From Ammoniphilus sp. YIM 78166 (GTDB taxonomy: Bacteria; Bacillota; Bacilli; Aneurinibacillales; RAOX-1): 64,000 nucleotides of DNA. The DNA lies in the NCBI RefSeq assembly GCF_004522215.1, contig NZ_SDLR01000003.1:372001-436000 (forward strand), read 5' to 3'. Position numbers and translations under genes: made by a program. Under the pieces are notes generated by a model. The model was not told the origin of the DNA. It made no database searches and saw nothing but the letters and a program-made list of their open reading frames with translations. Numbering within the stretch: the first letter of the stretch is position 1; the number at the start of each line of letters is the position of its first letter. Positions 51,105 through 59,944 of this stretch are shown here, in pieces.

Positions 51105-51133
51105 AGTGCCTGTCACTCCCCGAATTTTGTCGA
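51105..51133 (+). repeat. dispersed palindromic repeat, copy 3
   Basis: AGTGCCTGTCACTCCCCG followed by AATTTTGTCGA, directly after the AOR stop codon. Same element as at 12199 (plus) and 28765 (minus). Confidence 0.75.
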
Positions 51134-51148
51134 GTGTTGTCGTTGTAA

Positions 51149-51196
51149 GATCCTTCTCCCGGATTCAAGTTTATCTAGAGTCTGGGGAGAGGGGTC
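51149..51196 (+). terminator. probable terminator of the ten-gene operon
   Basis: AGATCCTTCTCCC (51149-51161 region) pairs with GGGAGAGGGGTCT using two G-T pairs across a long loop, followed by ATTTGTCTC. Confidence 0.5.
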
Positions 51197-51227
51197 TATT
51201 TGTCTCTAAGTCGGGTACTCGTGTTAA

Positions 51228-51893
51228 TTGGAATCACTACCGGTCTTGGACCAAATCAATCCACTTTATATGAAAAGCCCCGGCATTAAAGTTGGTGCTT
51301 GATCACAGGGTGATCCGGGATGCCCGATCGCTTCCCGAGAAAAAGTAAAACAAGTGACTCCATCTTAATTGTATCAATTATGAGTTCGGGAGCAACTCTC
51401 CGAGTATCGTGACCAAACCCCCGAGATTAGCTGGAATGGTTATAGGTACGTGAACAAACGATACCAACTCGTGAGCAAACGCCACTTTTCCGTGAGCAAA
51501 TCAAATATTTTGTGAGCATCCGGACCCGGACGCCAGTAATGGGGTCCAGGATCGGACAAATATCATAAAAAAGCGGAATTACTTAAAAAACAAGGTGAAA
51601 AATTAGATACTCTAACCCGAAGTTTAGATTGCTCTTAGAAAAAGTAGACCAAAATCACTCCCAATCTCGAAAAAGCTGAGCGAGTTCTTGGAATCATTAC
51701 CGGTTTGGAAGCAAAATCCTTAGTTTCGAGATCAAAGTGGACTGGTTATTTGGAGCTGTTCCAGGTATATGAGCAAATCAGAAATTTGGTGAGCACCCGA
51801 ACCCGGTACGGGCATGGGATGATTGAACTCTAAACCAAAGTTAGAGTGCTCTTAAAAAAAGCAACCCAAAATCACTCCACTTCTTGAAAAAAC
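51228..51893. repeat. non-coding degenerate repeat block with 20-21-nt GTGAGCAAA periodicity
   Basis: This gene-free stretch is built of diverged copies. GTGAnCAAACG-like words start at 51450, 51471, 51492 and 51512, spaced 21, 21 and 20 nt, and again at 51769 and 51789. Three longer blocks occur twice: 51228-51250 with 51688-51709; 51492-51529 with 51769-51806; 51631-51673 with 51848-51891. There is no conserved spacer/repeat rule as in CRISPR and no open frame of note. The following 51894-52060 holds nothing I can name. Confidence 0.6.
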
Positions 51894-52074
51894 AGGGGAC
51901 CAAACCGCAGACAAAGGGGATGTTCATTGAAGAGGGTGTTAGATCTGTAAACGATTGAGGATTTGGCAAAGCAAAACCGATTGGAAAAGAACTGAATGGA
52001 GTTTAGAAATAGATGGAACAGAAATAGTCTGAATTTTTTAGGATTACCTACTACTAAGAAGGTAGCTTTTCTTG

Positions 52075-52097
52075 TATAATAAATGTAAACCATTACA
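52075..52097 (+). promoter_or_regulatory. -10 box and operator of lacI paralogue 1
   Basis: TATAAT at 52075-52080 followed by TGTAAACCATTACA at 52084-52097, which covers the expected start of transcription. The -35 box is poor. Confidence 0.6.
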
Positions 52098-52118
52098 AAG
52101 TCGAAAGGAATAGAATTT

Positions 52119-53114
52119 ATGGCCACCATTCAAGATGTTGCGTTACTGGCTAAGGTATCAACCGCAACGGTTTCACGAGTGATGAGACAGCCCGAAACCG
52201 TTAAAGATGCAACAAAAGAGAGAGTACTAGAAGCCATAAAGCTATTAGATTACAAGCCCAACATCCTTGCTAGACATCTTAGAAGGATGGAAACGAAGAC
52301 CATTATCGTCGTTGTTCCCGATATTACCAACCCTTTTTTCTCAGAAGTGTTCTTAGGAATCGAATCGATTGCGCAAGAACAAGGATACCAACTGTTACTC
52401 GGAAACACGCAAAACGATTTGAACCGCGAATTTCAATATCTTGATTTGCTGAAGCAAAAGAAGGCGGACGGGATCATTCTTTTGACTGCCCGGTTGAAAA
52501 AACAGATTATCGAAGAACTAGCAGAACAATTTCCGGTGGTTCTTGCTTGCGAATACATTGAAGGTTCGAGGGTTCCAACGGTCTCCATTGATAATGTCAG
52601 CAGCGCGAAAAAGATGACCCAACACTTGTTACGGCTTGGCCACCAAAGAATTGGCTATTTGTCAGGCCCGATGGATATTATTTTAAGCCGTGATCGCCTT
52701 CGCGGATTCCAGCAGTGCATGACTGAACATGGATTAAGTACAGAGTCTATCCTTATTCAGGAAGGAGACTTCACTTATATAGCAGGATATAATCTCATGC
52801 TTAAATTGATGGCTTTGGAGAATCCCCCTACCGCGGTCTTTGCTGGCAATGATGAAATGGCAATTGGGGCTATCAAGGCCATTAAAAAACACGGACTAAA
52901 CGTACCAAAAGACATCGCGGTAGTAGGGTTTGATGGAATTCAACTTGGAACGATTATACAACCTAGACTAACCACCATTGTACAACCGATGTTTGAAATG
53001 GGGGTTCAAGCCATGAAGCTACTCTTAAAACAGTTGGAAGGGGAACCTGTATCGGAAGGAACTTTAGTTCTTCAAGAGAAACTGTGGATTCGAAATTCCT
53101 GCGGGAGTTTATAG
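52119..53114 (+). CDS. LacI-family regulator, tandem paralogue 1
   Basis: A 331-residue LacI/GalR regulator: ATIQDVALLAKVSTATVSRVMRQPETV at 2-28, hinge YKPNILARHLRR, and sugar-binding segments VVPDITNPFFSEVFLGIE and VVGFDGIQLG. It is a close relative of the next gene, with shared phrases such as the YLDLLKQK, DGIILLT and AGND-type pocket. Autoregulation is likely through the operator at its promoter. AAAGGAATAG lies before the ATG. Confidence 0.92.
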   Translation: MATIQDVALLAKVSTATVSRVMRQPETVKDATKERVLEAIKLLDYKPNILARHLRRMETKTIIVVVPDITNPFFSEVFLGIESIAQEQGYQLLLGNTQNDLNREFQYLDLLKQKKADGIILLTARLKKQIIEELAEQFPVVLACEYIEGSRVPTVSIDNVSSAKKMTQHLLRLGHQRIGYLSGPMDIILSRDRLRGFQQCMTEHGLSTESILIQEGDFTYIAGYNLMLKLMALENPPTAVFAGNDEMAIGAIKAIKKHGLNVPKDIAVVGFDGIQLGTIIQPRLTTIVQPMFEMGVQAMKLLLKQLEGEPVSEGTLVLQEKLWIRNSCGSL

Positions 53115-53149
53115 TGTTACTTATTTCTGAAAATTTATAAATAACTAAT

Positions 53150-53163
53150 AGTAATCGTTTACA
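53150..53163 (+). promoter_or_regulatory. LacI-type operator, intergenic site a
   Basis: AGTAATCGTTTACA, one of three copies in the 240-nt gap between the two lacI paralogues. Confidence 0.5.
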
Positions 53164-53225
53164 TCCGTAAAAATATGTGTTATATTTAACTTAAGTTTGA
53201 AAGTATATACAAATATGATAATAAA

Positions 53226-53239
53226 TGTAATGGTTTACA
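53226..53239 (+). promoter_or_regulatory. LacI-type operator, intergenic site b
   Basis: TGTAATGGTTTACA, same family as the other TGTAAT sites in this locus. Confidence 0.6.
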
Positions 53240-53304
53240 TCTTGTTTTTACATACTGTGTGGTTAATTAATTCAAGAGATCTCAGGTAAATGTTCGTCCA
53301 AACT

Positions 53305-53318
53305 TGTAATGGATTACA
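53305..53318 (+). promoter_or_regulatory. LacI-type operator, intergenic site c
   Basis: TGTAATGGATTACA, 39 nt before the ATG of lacI paralogue 2; near-perfect palindrome. Confidence 0.65.
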
Positions 53319-53356
53319 TCGTATTTTCTGAGAGCACGCAAGATGAGAGGGTAATT

Positions 53357-54382
53357 ATGACAACGATCAATGATGTAGCGCGTCTAGCTAAAGTCTCAAC
53401 AGCCACTGTTTCTAGAGTTCTCCATGATATCGGTAATGTAAAACAGGCGACGCGGGATCGGGTAATGAATGCTGTGGAAGCTCTGAATTATCAACCCAAT
53501 ATTTTAGCGCGACAGTTTCGGACAAAAGAAACGAGATCAATCGTGGTTGTGTTCCCTGATATTACCAGCCCTTTTTATAGCAAGGTACTCCTCGGGATAG
53601 AGGCGGTGGCCCACCGATATAATTATCAAGTACTGCTTGGTAACACGAGAAATGACCCAGAAAAGGAATACCAGTATCTTGATCTTCTAAAGCAAAAACA
53701 AGTCGATGGTATGATTTTGTTGACTTCAAGGATTGACCAAGCGGATGTAGTCGAGCTCGCAAGCCAGTTCCCTATCGTACTAGCCGGTGATTATTTCGAA
53801 GGCCTGCAGGTCCCAATGGTAGCTATTGATAACATTAGCGGAGCCAGAAAAATGACGGAACACCTCATTAACCAAGGGCATGAGAGGATTGCGTTTTTCT
53901 CAGGGCCAATGTACAGAAACTTTAGTAAAGACCGATTTAAAGGCTTTAGGCAAGCACTCGTAAACCACAATCTGCAAGTTTGTGAGGACTACATCCTCGA
54001 AGGTAACTACACGATTGATTCTGGCTATGCCCTAACGTTAAAAATATTAGAATTGAACCTGCGGCCGACTGCGATCTTCGCCTCAAATGACCAGATGGCT
54101 GTTGGGGCGATCAAAGCAGCTCAGGACATGGGGTTAAGGGTACCAGAGGATCTTGCCATTGTAGGTTTTGATGACATTGACATGGCCTCTATCTGTGAAC
54201 CGGAATTAACAACGATTGCGCAGCCTAAGCATGTTATCGGGGAACAGGCGATGGAGCTATTATACCAGCAGATGATGAACATCCCACTTTCTAAGCCTCA
54301 CTTTATATTGGACGGCAAGCTCATTATAAGAGAGTCATGCGGTAAAAGTTTTGAATGTAATCGATTACACCAAGTAAAGTAA
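53357..54382 (+). CDS. LacI-family regulator, tandem paralogue 2
   Basis: A 341-residue LacI/GalR regulator: TTINDVARLAKVSTATVSRVLHDIGNV at 2-28, hinge YQPNILARQFRTKET, pocket segments VFPDITSPFYSKVLLGIE and IVGFDDIDMA. Close relative of the gene at 52119, so the pair arose by tandem duplication. The start at 53357 begins the DNA-binding domain; an earlier in-frame ATG at 53309 lies inside an operator. The 3' end of the gene contains the perfect operator TGTAATCGATTACA (54356-54369), which serves the downstream catabolic genes. Confidence 0.92.
   Translation: MTTINDVARLAKVSTATVSRVLHDIGNVKQATRDRVMNAVEALNYQPNILARQFRTKETRSIVVVFPDITSPFYSKVLLGIEAVAHRYNYQVLLGNTRNDPEKEYQYLDLLKQKQVDGMILLTSRIDQADVVELASQFPIVLAGDYFEGLQVPMVAIDNISGARKMTEHLINQGHERIAFFSGPMYRNFSKDRFKGFRQALVNHNLQVCEDYILEGNYTIDSGYALTLKILELNLRPTAIFASNDQMAVGAIKAAQDMGLRVPEDLAIVGFDDIDMASICEPELTTIAQPKHVIGEQAMELLYQQMMNIPLSKPHFILDGKLIIRESCGKSFECNRLHQVK
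54356..54369 (+). promoter_or_regulatory. LacI operator before the catabolic genes
   Basis: TGTAATCGATTACA, a perfect palindrome inside the end of the lacI-2 coding region, 39 nt before the isomerase start. Confidence 0.75.
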
Positions 54383-54407
54383 AAAACTGAATTGGAGGCT
54401 GATCATA

Positions 54408-55376
54408 ATGAAAGTTGGCGTTTTTTCCGTATTATTCGCAAACAAGCCCCTAGAAGAAGCACTGGAGTATATTGCTGCAAGTGGACTCCAAGCGGTGGAG
54501 ATCGGTACGGGCGGGTATCCGGGTAAAGCTCATTGCAATCCGGCCGAGCTGCTCGAAAGTGAAGAAAAGCTCTCTCGCTTCAAAAATGCGATCGCAACCA
54601 GCGGATTAGAAATAAGTGCGCTAAGCTGTCACGGAAATCCTCTTCATCCGAACAAGGAAATCGCGCGCCAGCATCATGAGGATTTTCAAAATACCGTTCG
54701 CCTTGCAGCCTTGTTGGATGTTAAAACCGTGATTACCTTTTCTGGCTGTCCCGGTGAGTCAGAGCATTCCTTGAATCCTTCTTGGGTGACGTGCCCTTGG
54801 CCGGAGGATTTTGCAAAAGTACTAGAGTGGCAATGGGAGGAGAAGGTGATTCCTTATTGGAAGGAGCAAGATCGCTTCCTAAAGGAGCAGGGTGTCCGCG
54901 TAGCCATCGAACCCCATCCTGGTTTTGTCGTCTATAATACGGAAACGATGCTACAGCTTCGTGAACAATGCGGGGACAACATTGGCGTGAACTTTGATCC
55001 AAGCCACCTATTTTGGCAAAACATGGATCCAATTATCGGCATTAAACGATTAGCAAAAGCAGGGGCTCTCTATCATTTCCACGCTAAAGACACAGGGATT
55101 GATAAAGAAAATACGGCTTCAAACGGAGTATTGGATACTAAGAGTTATCGTGATGAGCTGAACCGATCCTGGATTTTCCGAACCGTCGGGTATGGCCATG
55201 GAGAAGAAACCTGGAAAGAAATCATTAGCACTCTTCAGTTGGTAGGTTACGACGGAGTAATCAGCATCGAACACGAAGACAGCTTAATGTCCGTAGATGA
55301 AGGATTTCAGAAAGCGTCTGCGTTTTTGAAAAACCTAATAATTAAGGAAAGGCTAGGTGAAATATGGTGGGCGTAG
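54408..55376 (+). CDS. sugar phosphate isomerase/epimerase-family TIM-barrel protein
   Basis: A 322-residue AP-endonuclease-2-type TIM barrel. Metal-site stretches are VEIGTGGYPG, LSCHGNPLHPN, VAIEPHPGF with the metal Glu, VNFDPSHLFW with Asp and His, HFHAKD and ISIEHED with the final Glu. Such proteins isomerise, epimerise or dehydrate sugars, inositols or 3-keto-sugars. It opens the catabolic operon and overlaps the next gene by 13 nt. TTGGAGG lies before the ATG. Confidence 0.88.
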   Translation: MKVGVFSVLFANKPLEEALEYIAASGLQAVEIGTGGYPGKAHCNPAELLESEEKLSRFKNAIATSGLEISALSCHGNPLHPNKEIARQHHEDFQNTVRLAALLDVKTVITFSGCPGESEHSLNPSWVTCPWPEDFAKVLEWQWEEKVIPYWKEQDRFLKEQGVRVAIEPHPGFVVYNTETMLQLREQCGDNIGVNFDPSHLFWQNMDPIIGIKRLAKAGALYHFHAKDTGIDKENTASNGVLDTKSYRDELNRSWIFRTVGYGHGEETWKEIISTLQLVGYDGVISIEHEDSLMSVDEGFQKASAFLKNLIIKERLGEIWWA

Positions 55377-56539
55377 GAAAGAAAAAAGTCAGAGTCGGGA
55401 TGGTAGGTTATAAATTCATGGGAAAAGCCCATAGTAACGCCTACAGGAATCTTCCTTTCTTTTTCGACCTGCAAGCAGAGCCTGTTCTTCAAGCCATTGC
55501 CGGGAGGGATGAGCAGGGTGTCAAGCTGGCAGCAGAAAAGATGGGGTGGGCATCTTATGAAACAGATTGGAGGCGTTTAATCGAACGGGACGACATTGAC
55601 CTAATTGATATCGTCACACCCAATAACACCCATGCTGAAATTGCCATTGCTGCAGCTGAAGCCGGCAAGCATGTCCTGTGCGAAAAGCCGTTAGCGATGA
55701 CAGTAGAACAAGCAAAGAGAATGCTAGATGCCGTAAATCGAAATCAGGTCGTACATATGATATGCCACAATTATAGATTCGCGCCAGCCATTCAGTTTGC
55801 CAAGAAGCTGATTCAAGAAGGGCGCTTAGGCAAGATCTATCATATCCGGGCCACCTATCTGCAAGATTGGATTATGGATCCAGCTTTCCCACTCGTATGG
55901 CGCTTGAGTAAAGAAGTGACGGGATCCGGAACCCATGGGGACATTGCCGCTCACAGCCTGGATCTGGCAAGATTCCTGGTGGGAGAATTCAGCGAAGTCG
56001 TCGGTATGATGGAAACCTTCATTAAACAGCGTCCCATCGCGGAGATGAGCGGAGGGCTTAGTGCGAAAGCTGAAAGTGGAAAAATGGGAGCTGTAGAGGT
56101 AGATGATGCCTCCGCTTTCTTAGCCAGATTTGAGAATGGGGCTATGGGGGTGTTTGAAGCGACACGATTTGCAGGAGGGAACCGCAATGGAAACCGTCTG
56201 GAAATCAATGGAGAGAAAGGCTCTCTGCGCTGGGATATGGAAAATATGAATAACCTGCAAGTCTATTTTCACGATGATGAACCTGGGTTGCAAGGCTTCC
56301 GCACGATCAACTGCACCGAGGAATACCACCCTTATGCAGGGGCTTATTGGCCGGCGGGACACATAATCGGGTATGAACATACTTTCATAAATCTCATGGT
56401 TGAACTAATGAACGGGATTGACAAGGGGTACAGCCCTCAACCTAATTTCGAAGATGGAGTTAGAAATCAGCTCGTATTGGAAGCAGTAGAAAGATCGGTG
56501 CAAACCGGCAAATGGGAAAAGCTCGAGTCAAAAATGTAA
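55364..56539 (+). CDS. Gfo/Idh/MocA-family oxidoreductase (1)
   Basis: A 391-residue NAD(P)-dependent oxidoreductase. The Rossmann start is VGMVGYKFMGKAHSNAY, the catalytic Lys is in VLCEKPLA and the substrate side has SGTHGDIAAHSLDLARFL with the His/Asp pair. Members oxidise or reduce sugar and inositol hydroxyls, often at C3 of a glycoside. It differs from the two shorter paralogues at 56577 and 61742. Starts inside the end of the isomerase gene. A perfect operator follows at 56535. Confidence 0.9.
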   Translation: MVGVGKKKVRVGMVGYKFMGKAHSNAYRNLPFFFDLQAEPVLQAIAGRDEQGVKLAAEKMGWASYETDWRRLIERDDIDLIDIVTPNNTHAEIAIAAAEAGKHVLCEKPLAMTVEQAKRMLDAVNRNQVVHMICHNYRFAPAIQFAKKLIQEGRLGKIYHIRATYLQDWIMDPAFPLVWRLSKEVTGSGTHGDIAAHSLDLARFLVGEFSEVVGMMETFIKQRPIAEMSGGLSAKAESGKMGAVEVDDASAFLARFENGAMGVFEATRFAGGNRNGNRLEINGEKGSLRWDMENMNNLQVYFHDDEPGLQGFRTINCTEEYHPYAGAYWPAGHIIGYEHTFINLMVELMNGIDKGYSPQPNFEDGVRNQLVLEAVERSVQTGKWEKLESKM

Positions 56540-56548
56540 TCGATTACA
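56535..56548 (+). promoter_or_regulatory. LacI operator before Gfo/Idh gene 2
   Basis: TGTAATCGATTACA, identical to the site at 54356. It overlaps the stop codon of the upstream gene and lies 28 nt before the next ATG. Confidence 0.75.
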
Positions 56549-56576
56549 CGAGTGCACATTGGAGAGGGGCATCTAA

Positions 56577-57683
56577 ATGAGTAAGAAGATCAAAGTGGGT
56601 ATTATCGGTTGCGGTACCATTAGTTCCATTTATTGCAAGATGGGAAAAACGTTTGACATCCTTGACATTGCCGCTTGTGCAGACTTGGACATTGAGCGAG
56701 CCAGAGCGAAAGCAGAAGAATTTGACATTGCAAAGGCTTATACGGTAGAGGAGCTTCTAGCCGATCCGGAGATTGACATCGTGCTGAACCTGACGATCCC
56801 TCAATCACATGCCGAAGTTTGCTTGGCCGCGCTTGAAGCGGGAAAACACGTCTATGTCGAGAAACCATTGGCCGTTAGCAGAGAAGACGGCAAAAAAATC
56901 CTGGAGTTGGCCCAGCAAAAAGGATTGTTGGTAGGCGGAGCGCCCGATACATTTCTTGGCGGAGGGATCCAAACCTGCCGCAAGCTGATCGAAGACGGCT
57001 GGATCGGGGAGCCGATAGCAGCGACAGCCTTTATGATGAATCACGGCCATGAGCATTGGCATCCGGACCCTGATTTTTATTATCAGGAGGGTGGGGGTCC
57101 GCTATTTGACATGGGACCCTATTACCTAACCGCATTGATTAATCTAATAGGACCAATCCGTAGAGTTACAGGATCTGCTAGAATTACGTTTCCTGAAAGG
57201 ACCATTTCTAGCGCACCCCGTTATGGCCAGAAAATCCAAGTCCAAACACCTACCCATATCGCCGGGGTCATCGATTTTGAAAATGGTGCCATTGCTACGT
57301 TGATCACCAGCTTTGATGTTTGGGGAACGCAGGTTCCTCGAATAGAACTCTATGGGTCTGAAGGAACTTTAATCGTTCCTGATCCGAATACCTTTGGAGG
57401 TCCCGTGTATATCAAGCGGCAGGGATCTACAGAATGGTCCGCTGTTCCTCTCACACATGGATTCACCGAAAATAGCAGAGGCCTTGGTGTCGCGGATATG
57501 GCTCATGCTGTCGTCGGCGAAAGACCGCACCGTGCGAGTGGGGAACTCACCTACCATGTCCTAGATGTCATGCATGCCTTGATCGAGTCATCAAACAAAG
57601 GGGCCCACATTTACGTGGAAAGCACCTGCGCGAAGCCCGCGCAATTCCCTTTGGGACTTTCTAAGAGCGAGCTAGATTCCTAA
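56577..57683 (+). CDS. Gfo/Idh/MocA-family oxidoreductase (2)
   Basis: A 368-residue member: [13 protein letters not shown] at 7-19, catalytic Lys in VYVEKPLAV, then [18 protein letters not shown] and [19 protein letters not shown] on the substrate side. The protein at 61742 matches it over the whole length, including [18 protein letters not shown] and SRGLG/IG stretches, so the two are paralogues in one operon. GAGAGGGG precedes the ATG. Likely acts on the sugar taken up by the ABC transporter downstream. Confidence 0.9.
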   Translation: MSKKIKVGIIGCGTISSIYCKMGKTFDILDIAACADLDIERARAKAEEFDIAKAYTVEELLADPEIDIVLNLTIPQSHAEVCLAALEAGKHVYVEKPLAVSREDGKKILELAQQKGLLVGGAPDTFLGGGIQTCRKLIEDGWIGEPIAATAFMMNHGHEHWHPDPDFYYQEGGGPLFDMGPYYLTALINLIGPIRRVTGSARITFPERTISSAPRYGQKIQVQTPTHIAGVIDFENGAIATLITSFDVWGTQVPRIELYGSEGTLIVPDPNTFGGPVYIKRQGSTEWSAVPLTHGFTENSRGLGVADMAHAVVGERPHRASGELTYHVLDVMHALIESSNKGAHIYVESTCAKPAQFPLGLSKSELDS

Positions 57684-57756
57684 GGTGGTTCCTCCGTTCC
57701 TGCAGGAAAGGAGTTTATAGCCATATAGCCAATAAAGTGGGGGTTGATGTTAGAAA

Positions 57757-58536
57757 ATGCAACAGACACCAATTTCAGTGCAGATGTTTACTTTGCGGGA
57801 GGAATGCTCCCAGGATTTTGCCAATACGTTGGGAAAGGTAGCTGCACTAGGTTTTAACGGCGTGGAATTCGCTGGCTATTGGGGCGTGCAGCCGGTGGAA
57901 CTGAGGAATATTCTGGATGGAATAGGACTTCGGGCTTCTGGAAGCCATGTGGCTCTCCATTTATTGGAAACCCAGTTGGAAGAGATCATTGAAACGCAGC
58001 ACATTATTGGCAGCAACCATATTATATGCCCTGTTTTGCCATTGGAACGAAGAGACAAGAAGGAAGAGTACTATCGCTTGGCTGAACAGTTAAACCAATT
58101 TGGGGAAACCTGCAAGCAAGCAGGCCTTACGTTCAGCTATCACAATCATGACTTTGAACTCCAGGATTTCGATGGGATCACTGGGCTTGAAATTATCTTG
58201 GAGGAAACGAATCCCGAATGGGTCAAGGCCGAATTTGATGTGTACTGGCTTACGCGTGCAGGACATCAGCCTGTAGAATGGCTAAAACGCTATCAAGGGA
58301 GAACCCCGCTTGTTCACTTAAAGGACATGACCCTGGATGGCGAGAAGTTTTTTGCAGAATTAGGAACCGGGGGAGTGGATCTGAAGCCTATCATCGACCG
58401 AGGCCATGAGAACCAAGTGGAATGGTGGGTCATTGAGCAGGATCGCAGTAGGCGTTCACCTTTAGAAAGCATAGCGGCAAGCATCGATTTTCTTAAACGC
58501 AATCTTTTAACTCAAGCAAATCAAACCACAAAATAG
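57757..58536 (+). CDS. sugar phosphate isomerase/epimerase-family protein (second)
   Basis: A 259-residue TIM-barrel protein of the IolE/IolI-like group. SVQMFTLREECSQDF opens it; metal-site segments are GVEFAGYWG, ICPVLP, FSYHNHDFEL, EFDVYWLTRAG, LVHLKDM and WVIEQDRS with the last Glu. It differs in length and sequence from the protein at 54408. Possible reactions are 3-keto-sugar epimerisation, hydration or inosose dehydration. Gap of 73 nt after Gfo/Idh 2; the sugar receptor follows after 12 nt. Confidence 0.88.
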   Translation: MQQTPISVQMFTLREECSQDFANTLGKVAALGFNGVEFAGYWGVQPVELRNILDGIGLRASGSHVALHLLETQLEEIIETQHIIGSNHIICPVLPLERRDKKEEYYRLAEQLNQFGETCKQAGLTFSYHNHDFELQDFDGITGLEIILEETNPEWVKAEFDVYWLTRAGHQPVEWLKRYQGRTPLVHLKDMTLDGEKFFAELGTGGVDLKPIIDRGHENQVEWWVIEQDRSRRSPLESIAASIDFLKRNLLTQANQTTK

Positions 58537-58548
58537 GGGGCATATGAG

Positions 58549-59877
58549 ATGAAAAAGATTAAACGATGGATGGTTTCTCTTACTGCGTTGTCCATGCTAG
58601 GTTTAACGGCTTGCGGCGGGGGCGGACAGCCTGCTAATAATGCCTCCCCAGAACCGGCTAAGCCGGCGGAATCCACTCCAGCTGCCGCTCCATCTGGAGG
58701 AAAGAAAGTGATTGAATACTGGTACATTGATCCAGCCCAGAAGGAAGAGGTGTACCTCGAGGCAGTTAAGCGATTTACGGACAAACATCCGGATGTGGAA
58801 GTCAAAGCATTACACATTCCGAATGACGCCTACAAGCAGAAGCTTTCGGTTGCCATGTCCGGAGGCAATCCTCCTGATGTTTTCCACTCTTGGGGAGGAG
58901 GCTGGCTGAAGGAGTTTGTGCAAGGCGGCAAGGTTCTGGATATTACGGGTAAAATTGATGCCTCCCACTTCAATCCGCTTGCTTTAGGAAACGCGACCTT
59001 TGACAACAAAGTTCACGGATTGCCTCTAGGCATTAGCTTGACGCAATTCTGGTATAACAAAGAGATTTTTGCCAAGTACAATCTTCAGCCGCCAACCACT
59101 TGGGACGAATTTAAGCAGGTGATTACCACCTTGAAAGAGAATAAGATTATTCCAATCGCCTTAACCAATAAGACAAAATGGCCTGGCGCTTACTACTTGA
59201 TGTATCTCGCCGATCGCCAAGGCGATGAAAATCTTTTCCTTGAGGCCTTTAATCGCACGGGACGTGGATTCGATGATCCGGATTATGTTAAAGCAGGACA
59301 GTATATCCAGGAGCTTGTAGATTTAGGGGCATTCAACCCTGGATTTAATGGTGTACCTTATGATGCAGGCCAAGGCCGCCAATTGGTGTATTCCGGACAG
59401 GCAGCGATGATGCTAATGTCTAATTCCTTCTTAAATAACACCAGACAAGAAGCCCCTGATTTTGAAAAGAACATTGATTTCTTCACATTCCCGACTCTAC
59501 CAGGTGGAAAGGGAGATGCTAGCAGCTTAGGTGCATCTAGTGCTCCGGTCTGGTCTGTATCGACTACATCTAAGAATCCAGACTTGGCTGTTGAATTAAT
59601 CAAGGAATTGACCAGCTTGGAGACCGCTCAAGCTTATGCCGATCGTACCGCGTCTCCGACTGCCATCAACGGTGTGAAGTATAATGATGCATTTGCTAGC
59701 CGTTTGGTCGATATCATGGGCAAAGCCAAAGCGATGCACTTCCCTTATGATCAAACTCTTCCACCAGAGTTAGCCGAATTGCACAAAGATACAACACAAT
59801 CCATCTTTGGTAAAACCATGACGCCAGAGGAAGCCGCCAAACAAATGGAAGCCAAAGCAAAAGAAGTCTTGAAGTAG
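58549..59877 (+). CDS. carbohydrate ABC transporter substrate-binding lipoprotein (second)
   Basis: A 442-residue SBP_bac_1 receptor. Signal peptide ends LGLTACGGGG. EYWYIDPAQKEEVYLEAVKRF, VAMSGGNPPDVFHSWGGGW and GLPLGISLTQFWYNKEIF are typical of raffinose/xylo-oligo-type receptors. It begins the transporter of the last locus, whose ligand is unknown. GGGGG precedes the ATG. No ATPase gene nearby. Confidence 0.92.
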   Translation: MKKIKRWMVSLTALSMLGLTACGGGGQPANNASPEPAKPAESTPAAAPSGGKKVIEYWYIDPAQKEEVYLEAVKRFTDKHPDVEVKALHIPNDAYKQKLSVAMSGGNPPDVFHSWGGGWLKEFVQGGKVLDITGKIDASHFNPLALGNATFDNKVHGLPLGISLTQFWYNKEIFAKYNLQPPTTWDEFKQVITTLKENKIIPIALTNKTKWPGAYYLMYLADRQGDENLFLEAFNRTGRGFDDPDYVKAGQYIQELVDLGAFNPGFNGVPYDAGQGRQLVYSGQAAMMLMSNSFLNNTRQEAPDFEKNIDFFTFPTLPGGKGDASSLGASSAPVWSVSTTSKNPDLAVELIKELTSLETAQAYADRTASPTAINGVKYNDAFASRLVDIMGKAKAMHFPYDQTLPPELAELHKDTTQSIFGKTMTPEEAAKQMEAKAKEVLK

Positions 59878-59885
59878 TAGAATCT

Positions 59886-59913
59886 AGAAAGGGGAGATTC
59901 CTCTCCCCTTTCT
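59886..59913 (+). terminator. intercistronic hairpin after the second sugar receptor
   Basis: AGAAAGGGGAGA and TCTCCCCTTTCT form a perfect 12-bp stem with a 4-nt loop, running into ATCTATT. Probably partial termination or 3'-end protection. Confidence 0.7.
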
Positions 59914-59944
59914 ATCTATTCGGATATAGAAGGAGGGGAATCTG

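Noticed and set aside
51450..51522. CRISPR array from the regularly spaced GTGAGCAAA words
   Set aside because: The words are short and degenerate, the period is only 20-21 nt, spacers are too small and no cas gene is near.
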